Assembly: GCF_003268635.1 (NCBI RefSeq)
Contig: NZ_CP029639.1
Span: 748,501 to 812,500 of the forward strand
Origin: Paenibacillus sp. DCT19
Lineage (GTDB): Bacteria > Bacillota > Bacilli > Paenibacillales > Paenibacillaceae
DNA: 64,000 nucleotides
Direction of reading: 5' to 3'
Part shown: in pieces, positions 27,129 to 37,064 of the stretch
Layout of the letters: every line of letters starts with the position of its first letter
Position numbering within the stretch: position 1 is the first letter of the stretch
Made by a program: the position numbers and the translations under genes
The notes under the pieces: model-generated
Told to the model about the DNA's origin: nothing
What the model saw: the letters and a program-made list of their open reading frames with translations, nothing else
The model's database searches: none

Positions 27129-28412
27129 ATGGTGAAAAAGGCAATATTCCTGATGATGGCTGCTTTGCTCGTTTTTACAGCGGCATGTAGTTCAGGCGGA
27201 GGAACAGAAGGTTCATCCTCGGATGGATCGGTTAACCTACGAATCGCTTGGTGGGGTTCAGATGCACGGCATGAATACACACAGAAGGTCATCGACCTGT
27301 ACAAAGAGAAAAACCCGAATGTCAAAATCGACGTGGAATATGCTTCATTTGATGATTACTGGAAAAAGCTCGCTCCACAAGCAGCGGCAAGTCAATTGCC
27401 GGACATTGTGCAGATGGACATCTCTTACATTAGCCAGTATGCACAGAATGGTCAGCTAGAAGATCTGGCTCCTTATCTGGGCAACCAGATCAAAGTAGAC
27501 GATGTCTCTGAGAATGTTATCAGCACTGGCGTAATTAACGGCAAACAATATGGTGTGCCTGCTGGTGTTAACGTTCTAGGCTTCCAATACGATCCGGCAT
27601 TGCTTCAAAAAGCAGGTGTGGATGCCATTCCGGATAATATGACTTGGGAAACCTACGAAGAGCTGGGTAAACAAACCGCAGATAAAGGTCTGTATTTGGA
27701 TGGTGGGGTAGCGCCGGATATCTTCTTCCACTACTTCCTGCGTACGAAAGGACTGTCACTGTACAATGCGGAAGGAACTGGCCTTGGCTATGACGACGAT
27801 AAATTATTCGTTGAGTTCTTCGGACTTATGCGTCGCATGATTGAGCAAGGTGCAGCGCCGACTCCAGATATCGCGAACCAAACTAAAGGCATTATTGAAG
27901 AATCCGATCTGGTGAAAGAAAAAGGAATCGGTGTATGGCAATGGTCGAATCAGTTCGTGGCCTTGCAACAAGTAGCTGACCGTCCACTTGCAATTGCACC
28001 AATGCCAGGTCCTGATATGGAAAAAGGTCTTTATATGCAGCCAAGTATGTATTGGGGTGTAACGTCCAACTCGAAAGTAAAAGAAGAAGCGGCTAAATTC
28101 ATCGATTTCTGGGTGAACGATGTAGAAGCTAACAAATTGATCAAAGGTGAGCGCGGTGTGCCTATCTCTGGAGCAATCAAAGAAGCGATTGCACCTGAAC
28201 TGAGCGACGCAACCAAACAAGTATTTGATTTCGTAGCATCGATGGAGCCAAAAGCTTCTCCAATGAGCCCGCCACCACCAGTAGGTTCACCTGAAGTAAT
28301 CTCATCCCTAGCAGATGTTGTTGAAGAACTGAACTTTGGCAAAATCACACCAGAGCAAGCGGCAGAGACATTCCGTAAAAATGCTGAATCTGTCCTAGCC
28401 AACAATAAATAA
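27129..28412 (+). CDS. ABC transporter sugar-binding lipoprotein (YesO-like)
   Basis: 427-residue family 1 extracellular solute-binding protein. A lipoprotein signal ends at FTAAC, so Cys21 or nearby is the lipid-anchored residue. The mature protein begins with a Ser/Gly-rich linker, then the bilobed fold (NLRIAWWGSDARHEYTQKVI). It delivers an oligosaccharide to the two permeases encoded downstream. The gene order kinase, regulator, binding protein, permease, permease and esterase resembles the yesMNOPQ...T region of B. subtilis, used for rhamnogalacturonan, so a pectin fragment is the likely ligand (inferred). No ATPase is encoded here; a shared MsmX-type ATPase is expected elsewhere. Confidence 0.93.
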   Translation: MVKKAIFLMMAALLVFTAACSSGGGTEGSSSDGSVNLRIAWWGSDARHEYTQKVIDLYKEKNPNVKIDVEYASFDDYWKKLAPQAAASQLPDIVQMDISYISQYAQNGQLEDLAPYLGNQIKVDDVSENVISTGVINGKQYGVPAGVNVLGFQYDPALLQKAGVDAIPDNMTWETYEELGKQTADKGLYLDGGVAPDIFFHYFLRTKGLSLYNAEGTGLGYDDDKLFVEFFGLMRRMIEQGAAPTPDIANQTKGIIEESDLVKEKGIGVWQWSNQFVALQQVADRPLAIAPMPGPDMEKGLYMQPSMYWGVTSNSKVKEEAAKFIDFWVNDVEANKLIKGERGVPISGAIKEAIAPELSDATKQVFDFVASMEPKASPMSPPPPVGSPEVISSLADVVEELNFGKITPEQAAETFRKNAESVLANNK

Positions 28413-28449
28413 CAGTTGAATGATTGCTTGCTCATCCCGCGACTGGGAT

Positions 28450-28500
28450 GGACGGGAACAGGGCTACTCGCTTCTGCGAGGGCCTTTCCCGTCCAATCAT
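28450..28500 (+). terminator. Hairpin between binding-protein and permease genes
   Basis: GGACGGGAA pairs with TTCCCGTCC, and CAGGGC/GGCC plus CTCGC/GCGAG extend the inner stem. It is followed by AATCATTTTG. Partial terminators or stabilising hairpins here are common in ABC operons and keep the binding protein more abundant than the permeases. Confidence 0.6.
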
Positions 28501-28551
28501 TTTGAGAAACCAGTCATAGCGCAAGCAGATCTATGAAGGAGGTTCGTTCCA

Positions 28552-29454
28552 TTGAGACAGTATTCGTCGTTACGTAGAAACCTGACCGGATATGCGTTTA
28601 TCAGCCCGTTCATTATTGGCTTTCTGGGCTTTACGCTGATCCCCATGTTTGTTTCTCTATATATGTCATTCACGAGTTATAACTTGTTCACTTCTCCGCG
28701 CTGGATCGGGCTCGACAACTACTACAAAATGTTCTTTGAAGACCCGAAATACTGGAACTCGGTTAAGGTAACATTCCTGTATGTATTCATTGGGGTACCG
28801 TTAAGGTTGATTTTCGCCCTCTTCGTAGCGATGATCCTGAATACTGGCTCTCGCATGGTTGGAACGTATCGTACCTTGTACTACCTGCCATCTATCATCG
28901 GTGGTAGTGTCGCTGTATCCATTATGTGGCGTAACCTCTTCAGTAATGAAGGTGTCATTAACAGTGCACTCGTAGCAATCGGGGTGGGGCCAATAAGCTG
29001 GTTCGGTGACCCTGATGCATCCCTCGTGATGCTGATCTCGCTGTCTGTATGGCAGTTTGGTTCTTCCATGCTGATCTTCCTAGCGGGTCTCAAAAATATC
29101 TCTCCTGAGATGTATGAGGCAGCGGGTGTGGATGGAGCGAATCCGATTCGTAAATTTTTCAGCATCACCTTGCCACTCCTCAGTCCAATTGTTTTGTTCA
29201 ACCTGATCATGCAGACGATTGGTGCATTCATGACGTTTGTACCTGCCTACATCATCTCCAAAGGAGAGGGTGGTCCAATGGACGGTACGATGCTCTACTC
29301 TCTATACCTGTTCCGTCAGGCGTTTATGTTTAACAACATGGGTTACGCTTCGGCAATGGCCTGGATTATGTTGCTGATGATTGGTTTGCTTACTGTAGCC
29401 GTATTCCTGACATCCAAATTCTGGGTGTTCTATGAATCCGAAGGAGGGAAGTAA
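28552..29454 (+). CDS. ABC sugar transporter permease (YesP-like)
   Basis: 300 residues, six predicted membrane helices, with the ABC-binding EAA loop [22 protein letters not shown]. It starts at TTG 28552, with AAGGAGG 9 bases upstream. It is the first of two permeases that form the membrane channel together; the next permease begins 2 bases after this stop. The substrate follows that of the binding protein. Confidence 0.93.
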   Translation: MRQYSSLRRNLTGYAFISPFIIGFLGFTLIPMFVSLYMSFTSYNLFTSPRWIGLDNYYKMFFEDPKYWNSVKVTFLYVFIGVPLRLIFALFVAMILNTGSRMVGTYRTLYYLPSIIGGSVAVSIMWRNLFSNEGVINSALVAIGVGPISWFGDPDASLVMLISLSVWQFGSSMLIFLAGLKNISPEMYEAAGVDGANPIRKFFSITLPLLSPIVLFNLIMQTIGAFMTFVPAYIISKGEGGPMDGTMLYSLYLFRQAFMFNNMGYASAMAWIMLLMIGLLTVAVFLTSKFWVFYESEGGK

Positions 29455-29456
29455 CG

Positions 29457-30296
29457 ATGGTTTGGAGAAATGTAAAATGGCCCATTTATCACCTGTTCGT
29501 TGCAGCTCTAGCCCTCCTGATGCTCTATCCTGTACTCTGGATGCTGTTCAGTTCCTTCAAGGAAAGCCGCACCATCTTTGTTACAGCAGACACGCTCTTC
29601 CCAACAGAATGGATCTGGAGCAACTATGTTGATGGTTGGAAAGGCGCTGGCGGTAGACCGTTCATGGATTACATTACGAACTCGCTTGTCATTGTTATTA
29701 TCTCAACCATTGGTGCAGTAATATCGTCATCATTGATCGCTTTCGGTTTTGCCAGACTCAACTTCAAAGGACGTGCCTTCTGGTTCTCCATTATGATGTT
29801 GACTCTCATGCTGCCACATGACGTTGTACTCGTTCCTCAATATATTATTTTCACAAAGCTTGGTTGGCTGAATACGATCCTGCCGATTGTTGTTCCTACA
29901 TTCTTCGGGATGCCGTTCTTCATCTTCCTGATGGTGCAGTTCATTCGAACGATTCCTAAGGAATTGGATGAGGCAGCTACGATTGACGGATGTAACAAAT
30001 TCAGGCTATACATTCAGATTATTATGCCACTCATCAAATCATCGCTCGCTACTGCCGCAATCTTCTCCTTCTACTGGAGATGGGAAGACTTGCTGGGTCC
30101 CGTATTGTACCTGAATTCACCGGATAAATACACCGTTTCAATGGCACTGAAAATGTTCCTGGATAGCGAATCTGCCTCTAACTGGGGAGCGATGTTCGCG
30201 ATGTCCATCGTCAGTCTCGTACCTGTTGTAGCTGTGTTCTTCATCTTCCAGAAACAAATTGTACAAGGGATGAGCACCAGCGGTTTGAAAGGCTAA
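29457..30296 (+). CDS. ABC sugar transporter permease (YesQ-like)
   Basis: 279 residues, six predicted membrane helices, MalG-type, with the EAA loop [31 protein letters not shown] within the end of the preceding gene is its ribosome site, and the 2-base gap implies coupled translation. Partner permease upstream, esterase downstream by 44 bases. Confidence 0.93.
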   Translation: MVWRNVKWPIYHLFVAALALLMLYPVLWMLFSSFKESRTIFVTADTLFPTEWIWSNYVDGWKGAGGRPFMDYITNSLVIVIISTIGAVISSSLIAFGFARLNFKGRAFWFSIMMLTLMLPHDVVLVPQYIIFTKLGWLNTILPIVVPTFFGMPFFIFLMVQFIRTIPKELDEAATIDGCNKFRLYIQIIMPLIKSSLATAAIFSFYWRWEDLLGPVLYLNSPDKYTVSMALKMFLDSESASNWGAMFAMSIVSLVPVVAVFFIFQKQIVQGMSTSGLKG

Positions 30297-30340
30297 TTGC
30301 ACGCGTTGGAACAGAACGCTGAACAAGGAGGCTATTTCCA

Positions 30341-31570
30341 TTGAATAATGCTCAGGATCGTCATGCCGTTGCCTCGGAGGCAACGGCAGAGAACAACGAG
30401 AGTACAATTACAGCATGGAAATTTAAGTTTGGCCCTGGAGAAGAAATAGAAGGTTACAAGGCAGTATCTTCGAATACATTCTATGAGGCTCACCAGGGAT
30501 TCGGATTTGAACAAGGCTCCATCGTGTATGAGAAACAACGAATCCATGAGAATGAGTCATCACGAGGGGCTAATCGCACTCAAGGTAACGGGGAGCCGGT
30601 TAACCTGGCCTCCCAATTACGTTCAAGCTTCTGTATCCCAACGAAAGCCTCCTTTGTCATGGATGTGCCGGATGGCACGTATCAGATCATGATGCTTGCT
30701 GGAGATGAGCTGGCTGAGACACGTACCCGTGTCAAAGCTGGAGAAGGCAGACTCATGGTACCAACCATTCATACGTTGCCAGGACAGTGTGCAGAGGTTC
30801 GATTCTCTGTCGTTGTTCGAGGAGGCAAGCTTCGCTTATCCTTCTCAGGCCCAGCACCACGAATTAATGCATTGGAAGTTACACTTGCGAACCAGACCAT
30901 GACTGTGTTCCTGGCAGGCGATTCCACGGTTACGGATCAACCGGAGAGTGGTTACCCTTACTGTGGTTGGGGGCAGTTGTTGCCGGCTCAATTCAAACAC
31001 GATGTGGCTGTAGATAATCATGCGCAATCAGGACGCAGTTCTCGCAGTTTCATTCATGAGGGACGCTTAGATGCCATTCAGAGGAAGATCAAGGCAGAGG
31101 ATTATCTCTTTATTCAATTCGGACATAACGATGAGAAGCCAGATCCTAGTCGGGGAACGAAGCCTTTCACAACATATAAAGAGCATTTGAAAAAATATAT
31201 TGATGTCGCCCGTGAGGCAGGGGCTCGTCCAGTGCTGGTTACGCCCGTTCATCGTCGCTATTTTGCGGACGACGGCACGCTAACAGATACGCATGGCGAT
31301 TATATCGTAGCTGTACGTGAATTAGCGCAAGAGGAAGAAGTTCCGCTAATTGATCTTGCGGAGCGAAGCCGTCTTTTGTTCGAGCAGACGGGTATCGAGG
31401 GTACCAAAGAGGATTTTATGTGGGTGCTGCCTGGTGAATTTATGAACTTCCCTGCAGGTGTTGAAGACAACACGCACTTTCAAGAGCGCGGTGCTCATCG
31501 TCTTGCCGAGCAAGTGGCTGAAGCCATCCGTGAATTAAGATTACAGCCATTACAGATGTTCTTGCGTTAG
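30341..31570 (+). CDS. Rhamnogalacturonan acetylesterase-like protein (CE12, YesT-like) with N-terminal beta domain
   Basis: 409 residues. The C-terminal 235 residues match CE12 SGNH esterases: GDSTVTDQ with the catalytic Ser, GRSSRSF, FGHNDEKPD with the Asn of block III, and DNTHFQERGA with the Asp/His pair. These enzymes remove acetyl groups from rhamnogalacturonan. B. subtilis YesT is only about 230 residues; the extra N-terminal 180 residues (AWKFKFGPGEEIEGY onward) look like a beta-sandwich carbohydrate-binding domain seen in larger CE12 proteins. There is no signal peptide, so it should act on imported fragments in the cytoplasm. The start is TTG 30341 with AAGGAGG 9 bases upstream. Confidence 0.88.
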   Translation: MNNAQDRHAVASEATAENNESTITAWKFKFGPGEEIEGYKAVSSNTFYEAHQGFGFEQGSIVYEKQRIHENESSRGANRTQGNGEPVNLASQLRSSFCIPTKASFVMDVPDGTYQIMMLAGDELAETRTRVKAGEGRLMVPTIHTLPGQCAEVRFSVVVRGGKLRLSFSGPAPRINALEVTLANQTMTVFLAGDSTVTDQPESGYPYCGWGQLLPAQFKHDVAVDNHAQSGRSSRSFIHEGRLDAIQRKIKAEDYLFIQFGHNDEKPDPSRGTKPFTTYKEHLKKYIDVAREAGARPVLVTPVHRRYFADDGTLTDTHGDYIVAVRELAQEEEVPLIDLAERSRLLFEQTGIEGTKEDFMWVLPGEFMNFPAGVEDNTHFQERGAHRLAEQVAEAIRELRLQPLQMFLR

Positions 31571-31638
31571 AGGGAATTTCTAGCAATAAAGCAGAGGTCA
31601 ATCGGAAGCACTCAGTTGAAGACGAGGAGGTTGGCATA

Positions 31639-32058
31639 GTGGGAACGAATCAGACGAATGTCACGAGCGATCATACAGGACACAGCGCAGGGGGAGCAAA
31701 AGGCCATACATATTGGGTGATCCCCGATGGATACATTCCGCCAGATAGTAGTGGTACATTGGAGAGCCATGAGAGCATCTGTGTATTGAACACAGGCACG
31801 GAAGATGCTGAACTTCAGCTCACCATTTTTTTCGAGGATCGCGACCCATTGGAGCAGATCGCGGCAACGGTACCTGGGCGCAGAACGAAACACATCCGTA
31901 CAGCTTCTTTGCAGGCAAATGGTGAGTCTATTCCACTCGGAGTGCCATACGCAATCACTGTATCCAGCAATGTGCCAATCATTGTGCAGTACAGTCGATT
32001 GGATACGACGCAGCCTGAATTAGCATTGATGAGTGTTGTTGCTTTTCCGATAGCGTAG
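31639..32058 (+). CDS. Anabaena sensory rhodopsin transducer (ASRT) family protein
   Basis: 139 residues. The core matches the sensory rhodopsin transducer family: WVIPDGYIPPDSS, SHESICVLNTG, LTIFFEDRDP, VPGRRTKHIR and SNVPIIVQYSRLDTTQPELA. In Anabaena this small beta protein binds sensory rhodopsin and DNA. No rhodopsin gene is in the window. Comparative work has proposed that family members outside rhodopsin systems bind small molecules such as sugars. Its position 68 bases after the CE12 esterase, as the last gene before a terminator, suggests a role in pectin-fragment metabolism or sensing (inferred). The start is GTG 31639 with GAGGAGG 8 bases upstream. Confidence 0.9.
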   Translation: MGTNQTNVTSDHTGHSAGGAKGHTYWVIPDGYIPPDSSGTLESHESICVLNTGTEDAELQLTIFFEDRDPLEQIAATVPGRRTKHIRTASLQANGESIPLGVPYAITVSSNVPIIVQYSRLDTTQPELALMSVVAFPIA

Positions 32059-32111
32059 ATGAATAACGGTGGAACACCGAACATGTTAGCACATCAAAAT
32101 GATTGCACACC

Positions 32112-32170
32112 AAAAGGCGAACCAATGACCCTCTACTAAATGTAAGGGCAATGGCTCGCCTTTTATTTTG
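32112..32170. terminator. Bidirectional terminator between ASRT-family gene and germination operon
   Basis: AAAAGGCGAACCA...ACCCT pairs with AGGG...TGGCTCGCCTTTT, with small internal mismatches, and TTTTATTTT follows. It separates convergent operons. Confidence 0.8.
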
Positions 32171-32197
32171 AAGCATTATATTTATAGGTGCTTGCAT

Positions 32198-33355
32198 TCA
32201 TAATATCGACATGAACATCCACCTGACCCAACTTGAAATGGGCAATTGGATCGGCTCGTTTGTTGGCGTGTGTAGACCACAAGGGTGGTCATGGCGATAT
32301 AGGTACTCGACCAGGCCATAGGTATCTATTTTCCTCGCCTGTGCATGTTGAAAGGTATGTCGTATCTCGTTCTGAATTTGCTGCGCTGCCTCTAGTTCCA
32401 ACATTTGTTTGGATTGATGGTTACTATGGTCTTCAATGATCGTAGCTTTAACGATTGTTTTTAGGTCAAACTGAACCCCGGTTCCACTCTTCTTCGCTCG
32501 TATCACAGTTCGTGGATCACGGAGCATGAGGGATAGGCTGGGTAATTTTTGCTTGTCCGAATAGACGTACAGCGGATACTGATAGACTTTGTTGTAGTTT
32601 ACATATCTTGCTCCTGCGGCATGATTTGCGTCTACTCTTCCTTGATTTTGCCCACCTGTAATAACGTAAAATCCATTCATCTGCACGAGTGGTGGCTTCC
32701 GATCCTGATGTGTCCATGTGTGATTCGTATTCGTAACAGAGGGAACCAAAATGGTAGACGCAGGTTCTCGGAATCCATCTAGAAGCTGATGCATGCGAAT
32801 AGGCTCGAACGCTGAGTATTGTTTATATAGCTTAATCGGTTCGAATAACTCAATTGTCTGTTCAGATTGATTCAGCAGAGCGGAGGAAGAGAGCAGATCC
32901 TTCATATCGTCCGCCGTAGCGAAAATCCAAGGGGTATAGCGAAGTTGCCCGGAGTGCATAAGGGTATCGAAGATATCCTCTAGATGCCCATTCAGTGCAG
33001 TTTCGGCTAATACGATGGCCTTCACATGGGTCCATAACGTCTGCTGTTGAGAACTGCGGTATAGATCGTTGATCGCCATATTCAGTGTTGCTCCCTCACC
33101 TTGGCCGATCCAGATTTGACTCCCTTCCCGAGAGGTAGGACCATCTTGCTTCGCAATGCTCGAAAAATCAATCAGTTGTGCGTAGGCTACATAGTGATCC
33201 TTGACGTAATCAATACCCAGCGCAGTGATGAAATTAATGCTCTGGACTTCCTTCGAATCCCAGCATCCAGATAGGGGAATAGCCATAATAATGGCGAACA
33301 GCCAGAGCCCTATTTTTCGGATGAGGCATGTCATGCGCTGCACGGAGCACCTCAT
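32198..33355 (-). CDS. Ger(x)C family spore germination lipoprotein (receptor 1, C subunit)
   Basis: 385 residues. The lipobox LSGCWDSKEV (Cys near residue 31) and the family start EVQSINFITALGIDYV identify the GerAC/GerBC/GerKC type subunit, anchored to the spore inner membrane. It works with the A and B subunits as a nutrient germinant receptor. Its ATG overlaps the stop of the GerA-like gene by 4 bases. It is the last gene of the operon B, A, C. The nutrient recognised cannot be told from sequence. Confidence 0.92.
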   Translation of the reverse strand: MRCSVQRMTCLIRKIGLWLFAIIMAIPLSGCWDSKEVQSINFITALGIDYVKDHYVAYAQLIDFSSIAKQDGPTSREGSQIWIGQGEGATLNMAINDLYRSSQQQTLWTHVKAIVLAETALNGHLEDIFDTLMHSGQLRYTPWIFATADDMKDLLSSSALLNQSEQTIELFEPIKLYKQYSAFEPIRMHQLLDGFREPASTILVPSVTNTNHTWTHQDRKPPLVQMNGFYVITGGQNQGRVDANHAAGARYVNYNKVYQYPLYVYSDKQKLPSLSLMLRDPRTVIRAKKSGTGVQFDLKTIVKATIIEDHSNHQSKQMLELEAAQQIQNEIRHTFQHAQARKIDTYGLVEYLYRHDHPCGLHTPTNEPIQLPISSWVRWMFMSIL

Positions 33356-34821
33356 GAATCTCCCTTCTTTCGGGTGGTATCCTGGGTATGAAGAGCCTTA
33401 GGTCGTTGTTTGCGTTTCATTGTAGGTAGCATTGATACGGATTGAGTAAAGTCACCAGGGATATAAGGCGATACAGGAGACAGATACGATACGCCATAAC
33501 ATTCCAGAGACACCAAGTGAACGATTAGAGCGAAGAAACCAACCATGAATCCAAACAGCCCGAGTACAGAAGAGAGAACCAGCATGAAAATGCGGATCTG
33601 TGAAGTGGCTCCGCTTAGAACGGGATTCACAAGAATGTAGCTAGAAATGACAGAGATCGCCACGGTTACAATAATGGTGGGGGAGGTAATTCCCGCCCGA
33701 ATAGCGGCATCCCCGATGATAAGTCCACCAACGACACTAACCGTCTGTCCCAGTGCTCTGGGAAGTCTACGTCCAGCTTCATTGAATAATTCAAACATAA
33801 AGATCATTAGGAAGGCTTCGAGTGTGACCGGCATAGGTAGTCCCATTCGAGTGCCTGCAATGGTCGCGAGCAGAGGTAATGGAATTTGTTCCAGATTGAA
33901 GCTGGTTAATCCAATATAGAAGGCAGGAAAGAAACAGGCGATTAATAAACCCGCAATGCGAAGAATACGCTCAAAGGTCACGATAAAAAACGGAGTACTC
34001 TCGTCTTCGGGTGACTTCAGCTGATTAAATAAGGTAGTAGGTGCAATTGTCGCTACTGGAGAGCCTTCGATGAGAACGGCAAAGCGGCCATTAAGGATGG
34101 AATCAACGACATAATCAGGACGTTCAGTGCTATCCGTTAAAGGAAAAATACTTTTGATTCCGCCCATAACGGCTCTTTCCACAAGCGAGGTTCCGAGAAC
34201 ACCATCAATCTCAATCTGATTGAGATTGTGACGAGCTTCGCTTAGAATATCCGGGTTAATAATATCGCCTATATACAACAGTCCCATGGAAGTTTGTGTC
34301 CGGGTTCCTTTAACAAATTTCTCGTAACACATGGAATCGCTTTTCAGGCGTTTTCGAATAAGGGCAATGTTGGTGCTGAGCTCCTCGGTAAATCCATCGC
34401 GGGGGCCTTTGACCGATGTCTCAATGGCGGATTCTTCTGGGGTACGACCCGGAATGGAGGCGATATCCATGCTATAGGCCTCTTGTCCCTGCCCGAAGAA
34501 AAGGACAAGTTGTCCGCTAAATACGAGGCGATTAATATTGGGCACATCCTGTATATCCTGAATGGAGCTCATGGAGAGTTCCAGTTGTGAAGGCAGTGGC
34601 ATGCCTGCATCGAGTCTAGCCTGTTCTAGTCGAGGAGCAACATATTGATTAATTTGTTTGGTATCTGTTAAGCCCTCACAATATACCAAAATGACAGATA
34701 GTCCAGCTGGCTGCCTAGAAGGATAGGATTGAACAACAACGTCTGCACAGGATTTAAACAATTGTTGTAATGAAGCATATAGGGACTCTGGGGATTCGGA
34801 GTTAATCGGTGTGTGCTCCAT
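33352..34821 (-). CDS. GerA family spore germination protein (receptor 1, A subunit)
   Basis: 489 residues with a soluble N-terminal region (1-280) and a C-terminal membrane domain of about five to six helices. Family blocks include VKGPRDGFTEELSTNIALIRKR and ILNGRFAVLIEGSPVATIAPTTLF. In the spore inner membrane the A subunits form oligomeric channels that release ions when nutrient is bound by the B subunit. AGAGGAG precedes the ATG. It overlaps the B-subunit gene by 20 bases and the C-subunit gene by 4. Confidence 0.95.
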   Translation of the reverse strand: MEHTPINSESPESLYASLQQLFKSCADVVVQSYPSRQPAGLSVILVYCEGLTDTKQINQYVAPRLEQARLDAGMPLPSQLELSMSSIQDIQDVPNINRLVFSGQLVLFFGQGQEAYSMDIASIPGRTPEESAIETSVKGPRDGFTEELSTNIALIRKRLKSDSMCYEKFVKGTRTQTSMGLLYIGDIINPDILSEARHNLNQIEIDGVLGTSLVERAVMGGIKSIFPLTDSTERPDYVVDSILNGRFAVLIEGSPVATIAPTTLFNQLKSPEDESTPFFIVTFERILRIAGLLIACFFPAFYIGLTSFNLEQIPLPLLATIAGTRMGLPMPVTLEAFLMIFMFELFNEAGRRLPRALGQTVSVVGGLIIGDAAIRAGITSPTIIVTVAISVISSYILVNPVLSGATSQIRIFMLVLSSVLGLFGFMVGFFALIVHLVSLECYGVSYLSPVSPYIPGDFTQSVSMLPTMKRKQRPKALHTQDTTRKKGDS

Positions 34822-35908
34822 GTTGTTTTCTCCTCTGAGCGCGCGAACTGAACCACGCAGTGAAAGTGGCGACTACAGCAAGGCTGCTCAGGTATAGCAC
34901 GTTAACCGGGAAAATAACATGTACGAGCAAATATTCGAACGTGATATCATCCAATGGATGTAACATCGTCATGATAAAAACGACAGTGAGCGCGCTAAAG
35001 GCAGCTTTTCTTGTATAGGCGTTTTTAATATTCCATATCTCCACCACAATATACATACCGAGGGATATCCGTGTAAAAGAACCAGCGAGCCACTGGTAGA
35101 TCGAAAAGAAATCCGTTTGGGCAATATATTTGCCCAAGGAAGCAATACGCCATTCCTCAAAGGCGGGATAACGCATCCTGGCCGCCTCATACGGATCGAA
35201 TTCCACAATGGCTCCGATCAGTGGACCAAGCGTTAAGCCTACGATGATGCAGGCGAGTAATAGATATTGCCATATTCGAATACGAGAACGCAGATGAGGC
35301 TGAATATACCAGATAAACAATAACTCAAACATGCCAGCCAGGCAGTACAATGTGCCATCCATAACAGGCGACCATCCATGCTCAAGCACAGGCAGTAAGC
35401 GGCTATAGTCCTTATACTGCATATTGACGATAGCTACGTAGAAGCCAAGCAGAACCACGAGTGGAAGTAACAATCCGGCTGTGAACGCTAGGGTGCGTAT
35501 GCCTTTATAAGCGGTGTAACCACACACGGCCATTAAGGCGATCGTTGTTGCGATTACCGGAGTATCCTGTAGATAGTTTGTTTTGGTCCAAGTGGTTGTG
35601 TCATGCAAAGTGAAATAGATCAAGGACAGGAAGAAGAGACTGTTTCCGATACGAAACAGCAGACCAATTGATTTACCGAGATGATTCGATAACCAGTTAT
35701 TGAAGGTTTGATGCTCAAGATGCCGGGAGACGTAGGCAAGCATGAGGGTAAATAACAGGAAGGGGCCTGCAGACAGCAGAACGGATATCCACGCATCTCG
35801 TTTGGCAGCTGTGAGAAGAGCCGGGATGATCAATACGTGACTGACAAGCCCCACTGTTAACATCATAAGCATTAATGCTTGCAGGAATGAAGGCTGGGTT
35901 GGTTTCAT
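34802..35908 (-). CDS. GerB family germinant-binding permease (receptor 1, B subunit)
   Basis: 368 residues with ten predicted membrane helices, of the amino-acid permease superfamily (endospore germination permease). The first helix region SFLQALMLMMLTVGLVSHVL and the motif AAKRDAWISVLLSAGPF are family-typical. In GerA-type receptors this subunit binds the nutrient. The gene order B-A-C differs from the usual A-B-C. A GTGAGG site precedes the ATG. The upstream gap to the EamA gene is 125 bases; I could not place a clear SigG promoter there. Confidence 0.92.
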   Translation of the reverse strand: MKPTQPSFLQALMLMMLTVGLVSHVLIIPALLTAAKRDAWISVLLSAGPFLLFTLMLAYVSRHLEHQTFNNWLSNHLGKSIGLLFRIGNSLFFLSLIYFTLHDTTTWTKTNYLQDTPVIATTIALMAVCGYTAYKGIRTLAFTAGLLLPLVVLLGFYVAIVNMQYKDYSRLLPVLEHGWSPVMDGTLYCLAGMFELLFIWYIQPHLRSRIRIWQYLLLACIIVGLTLGPLIGAIVEFDPYEAARMRYPAFEEWRIASLGKYIAQTDFFSIYQWLAGSFTRISLGMYIVVEIWNIKNAYTRKAAFSALTVVFIMTMLHPLDDITFEYLLVHVIFPVNVLYLSSLAVVATFTAWFSSRAQRRKQHGAHTD

Positions 35909-36033
35909 GCTGAGGGAACCTCACTTACTTATAGATTATCTCAGCAGTGTTTACTTGAATCCTGTGCTTCATACAAGTGAGCGGTACTTAGGTCAATGTA
36001 TTTGCTTAATTTCAACAACGAATTAACGCAACA

Positions 36034-36975
36034 TCAGGCTCTAAGTTTAGGTTCTAGACTGCGCTTCCTACCACTCATGTTGGTGCCAAGAACACCTGCA
36101 ATAATGAGCAATGCTCCGATAAAATGATAACCACTAACCGGCTCATGTAGAACCCAAGCCCCGCCTGCAATCGAAATTAACGTGGACAGATTGCTGAATA
36201 CACTCATCTGCGAAGCCTCCAAATGGGTCAGTGCGTAACTAGCAAGCAAGGTAGAGACCATGGTTGATAGGATAGCCAGGTAGGCGATCGAGCCCAGATA
36301 AGAACCATCCCCAAGTGGATTGACATAATCCGATAATGTTCCCATTGAAATATGGCGAATGACAGATGTGGCGTTGAAGACAATGGCTCCAACCATCAAG
36401 GTTACCCACGTCAATTCCATCGGTTTATATTTTTGCGTCAGGGGTCGTGCAAGAACACCATAACCTGCAAAGCAAATGGTGGAGAGCAGAAGTAGTGCAA
36501 TGCCCTTAAAATTGCCGAGAGACATAGCAGTGCCTTTCATCAAGAAGATGTAGATCACACCAGCCACCGATAACATCAGAAATAGCTTTTGTAACGTTGT
36601 TGTGCTTTCTTTCAGAAAAACAGAAGCCAGAATGAGTGTGAATACAGGAGCCATGGCCTGGATAATACCAGCTTCTGATGAATTTGATGAGACAAGCCCA
36701 AAGGTCTGGAATGCAAAAAATAATACAGGAGACAGAAGACCAAGTGGGATAATCCGCAATAGATCTCCCCACGTGAGTTTAATCCGAATCCATCCCAAAA
36801 CAACAGGTATACTGACCACGAACAGGGACAGGGCAAATCGGTGTGCTAACACATCAATTGGATGAGCGATATTCACTGTCATTTTGGCAAATAAAAAGGA
36901 TAAGCCGATAATAGCCGCATAGACAACCGCTGCCACATAGGCCAAACCTTGAGTACGAGTAGGGGATTGTTTCAT
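36034..36975 (-). CDS. EamA family (DMT) transporter
   Basis: 313 residues with ten predicted membrane helices in two EamA repeats. Such transporters mostly export amino acids or metabolites; the substrate is unknown. GGAGG precedes the ATG. The gene is divergent from a MocR-type regulator 123 bases away, an arrangement in which the regulator usually controls the transporter. A 12-base perfect palindrome lies between them. Confidence 0.9.
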   Translation of the reverse strand: MKQSPTRTQGLAYVAAVVYAAIIGLSFLFAKMTVNIAHPIDVLAHRFALSLFVVSIPVVLGWIRIKLTWGDLLRIIPLGLLSPVLFFAFQTFGLVSSNSSEAGIIQAMAPVFTLILASVFLKESTTTLQKLFLMLSVAGVIYIFLMKGTAMSLGNFKGIALLLLSTICFAGYGVLARPLTQKYKPMELTWVTLMVGAIVFNATSVIRHISMGTLSDYVNPLGDGSYLGSIAYLAILSTMVSTLLASYALTHLEASQMSVFSNLSTLISIAGGAWVLHEPVSGYHFIGALLIIAGVLGTNMSGRKRSLEPKLRA

Positions 36976-37064
36976 GTCGATTCCTCCGCTTAATTCATAA
37001 GATCATGTTGACCCTATCAATATACTGCCGGGAAGAACGTGTTACAATGAACATAAATAAAGAC

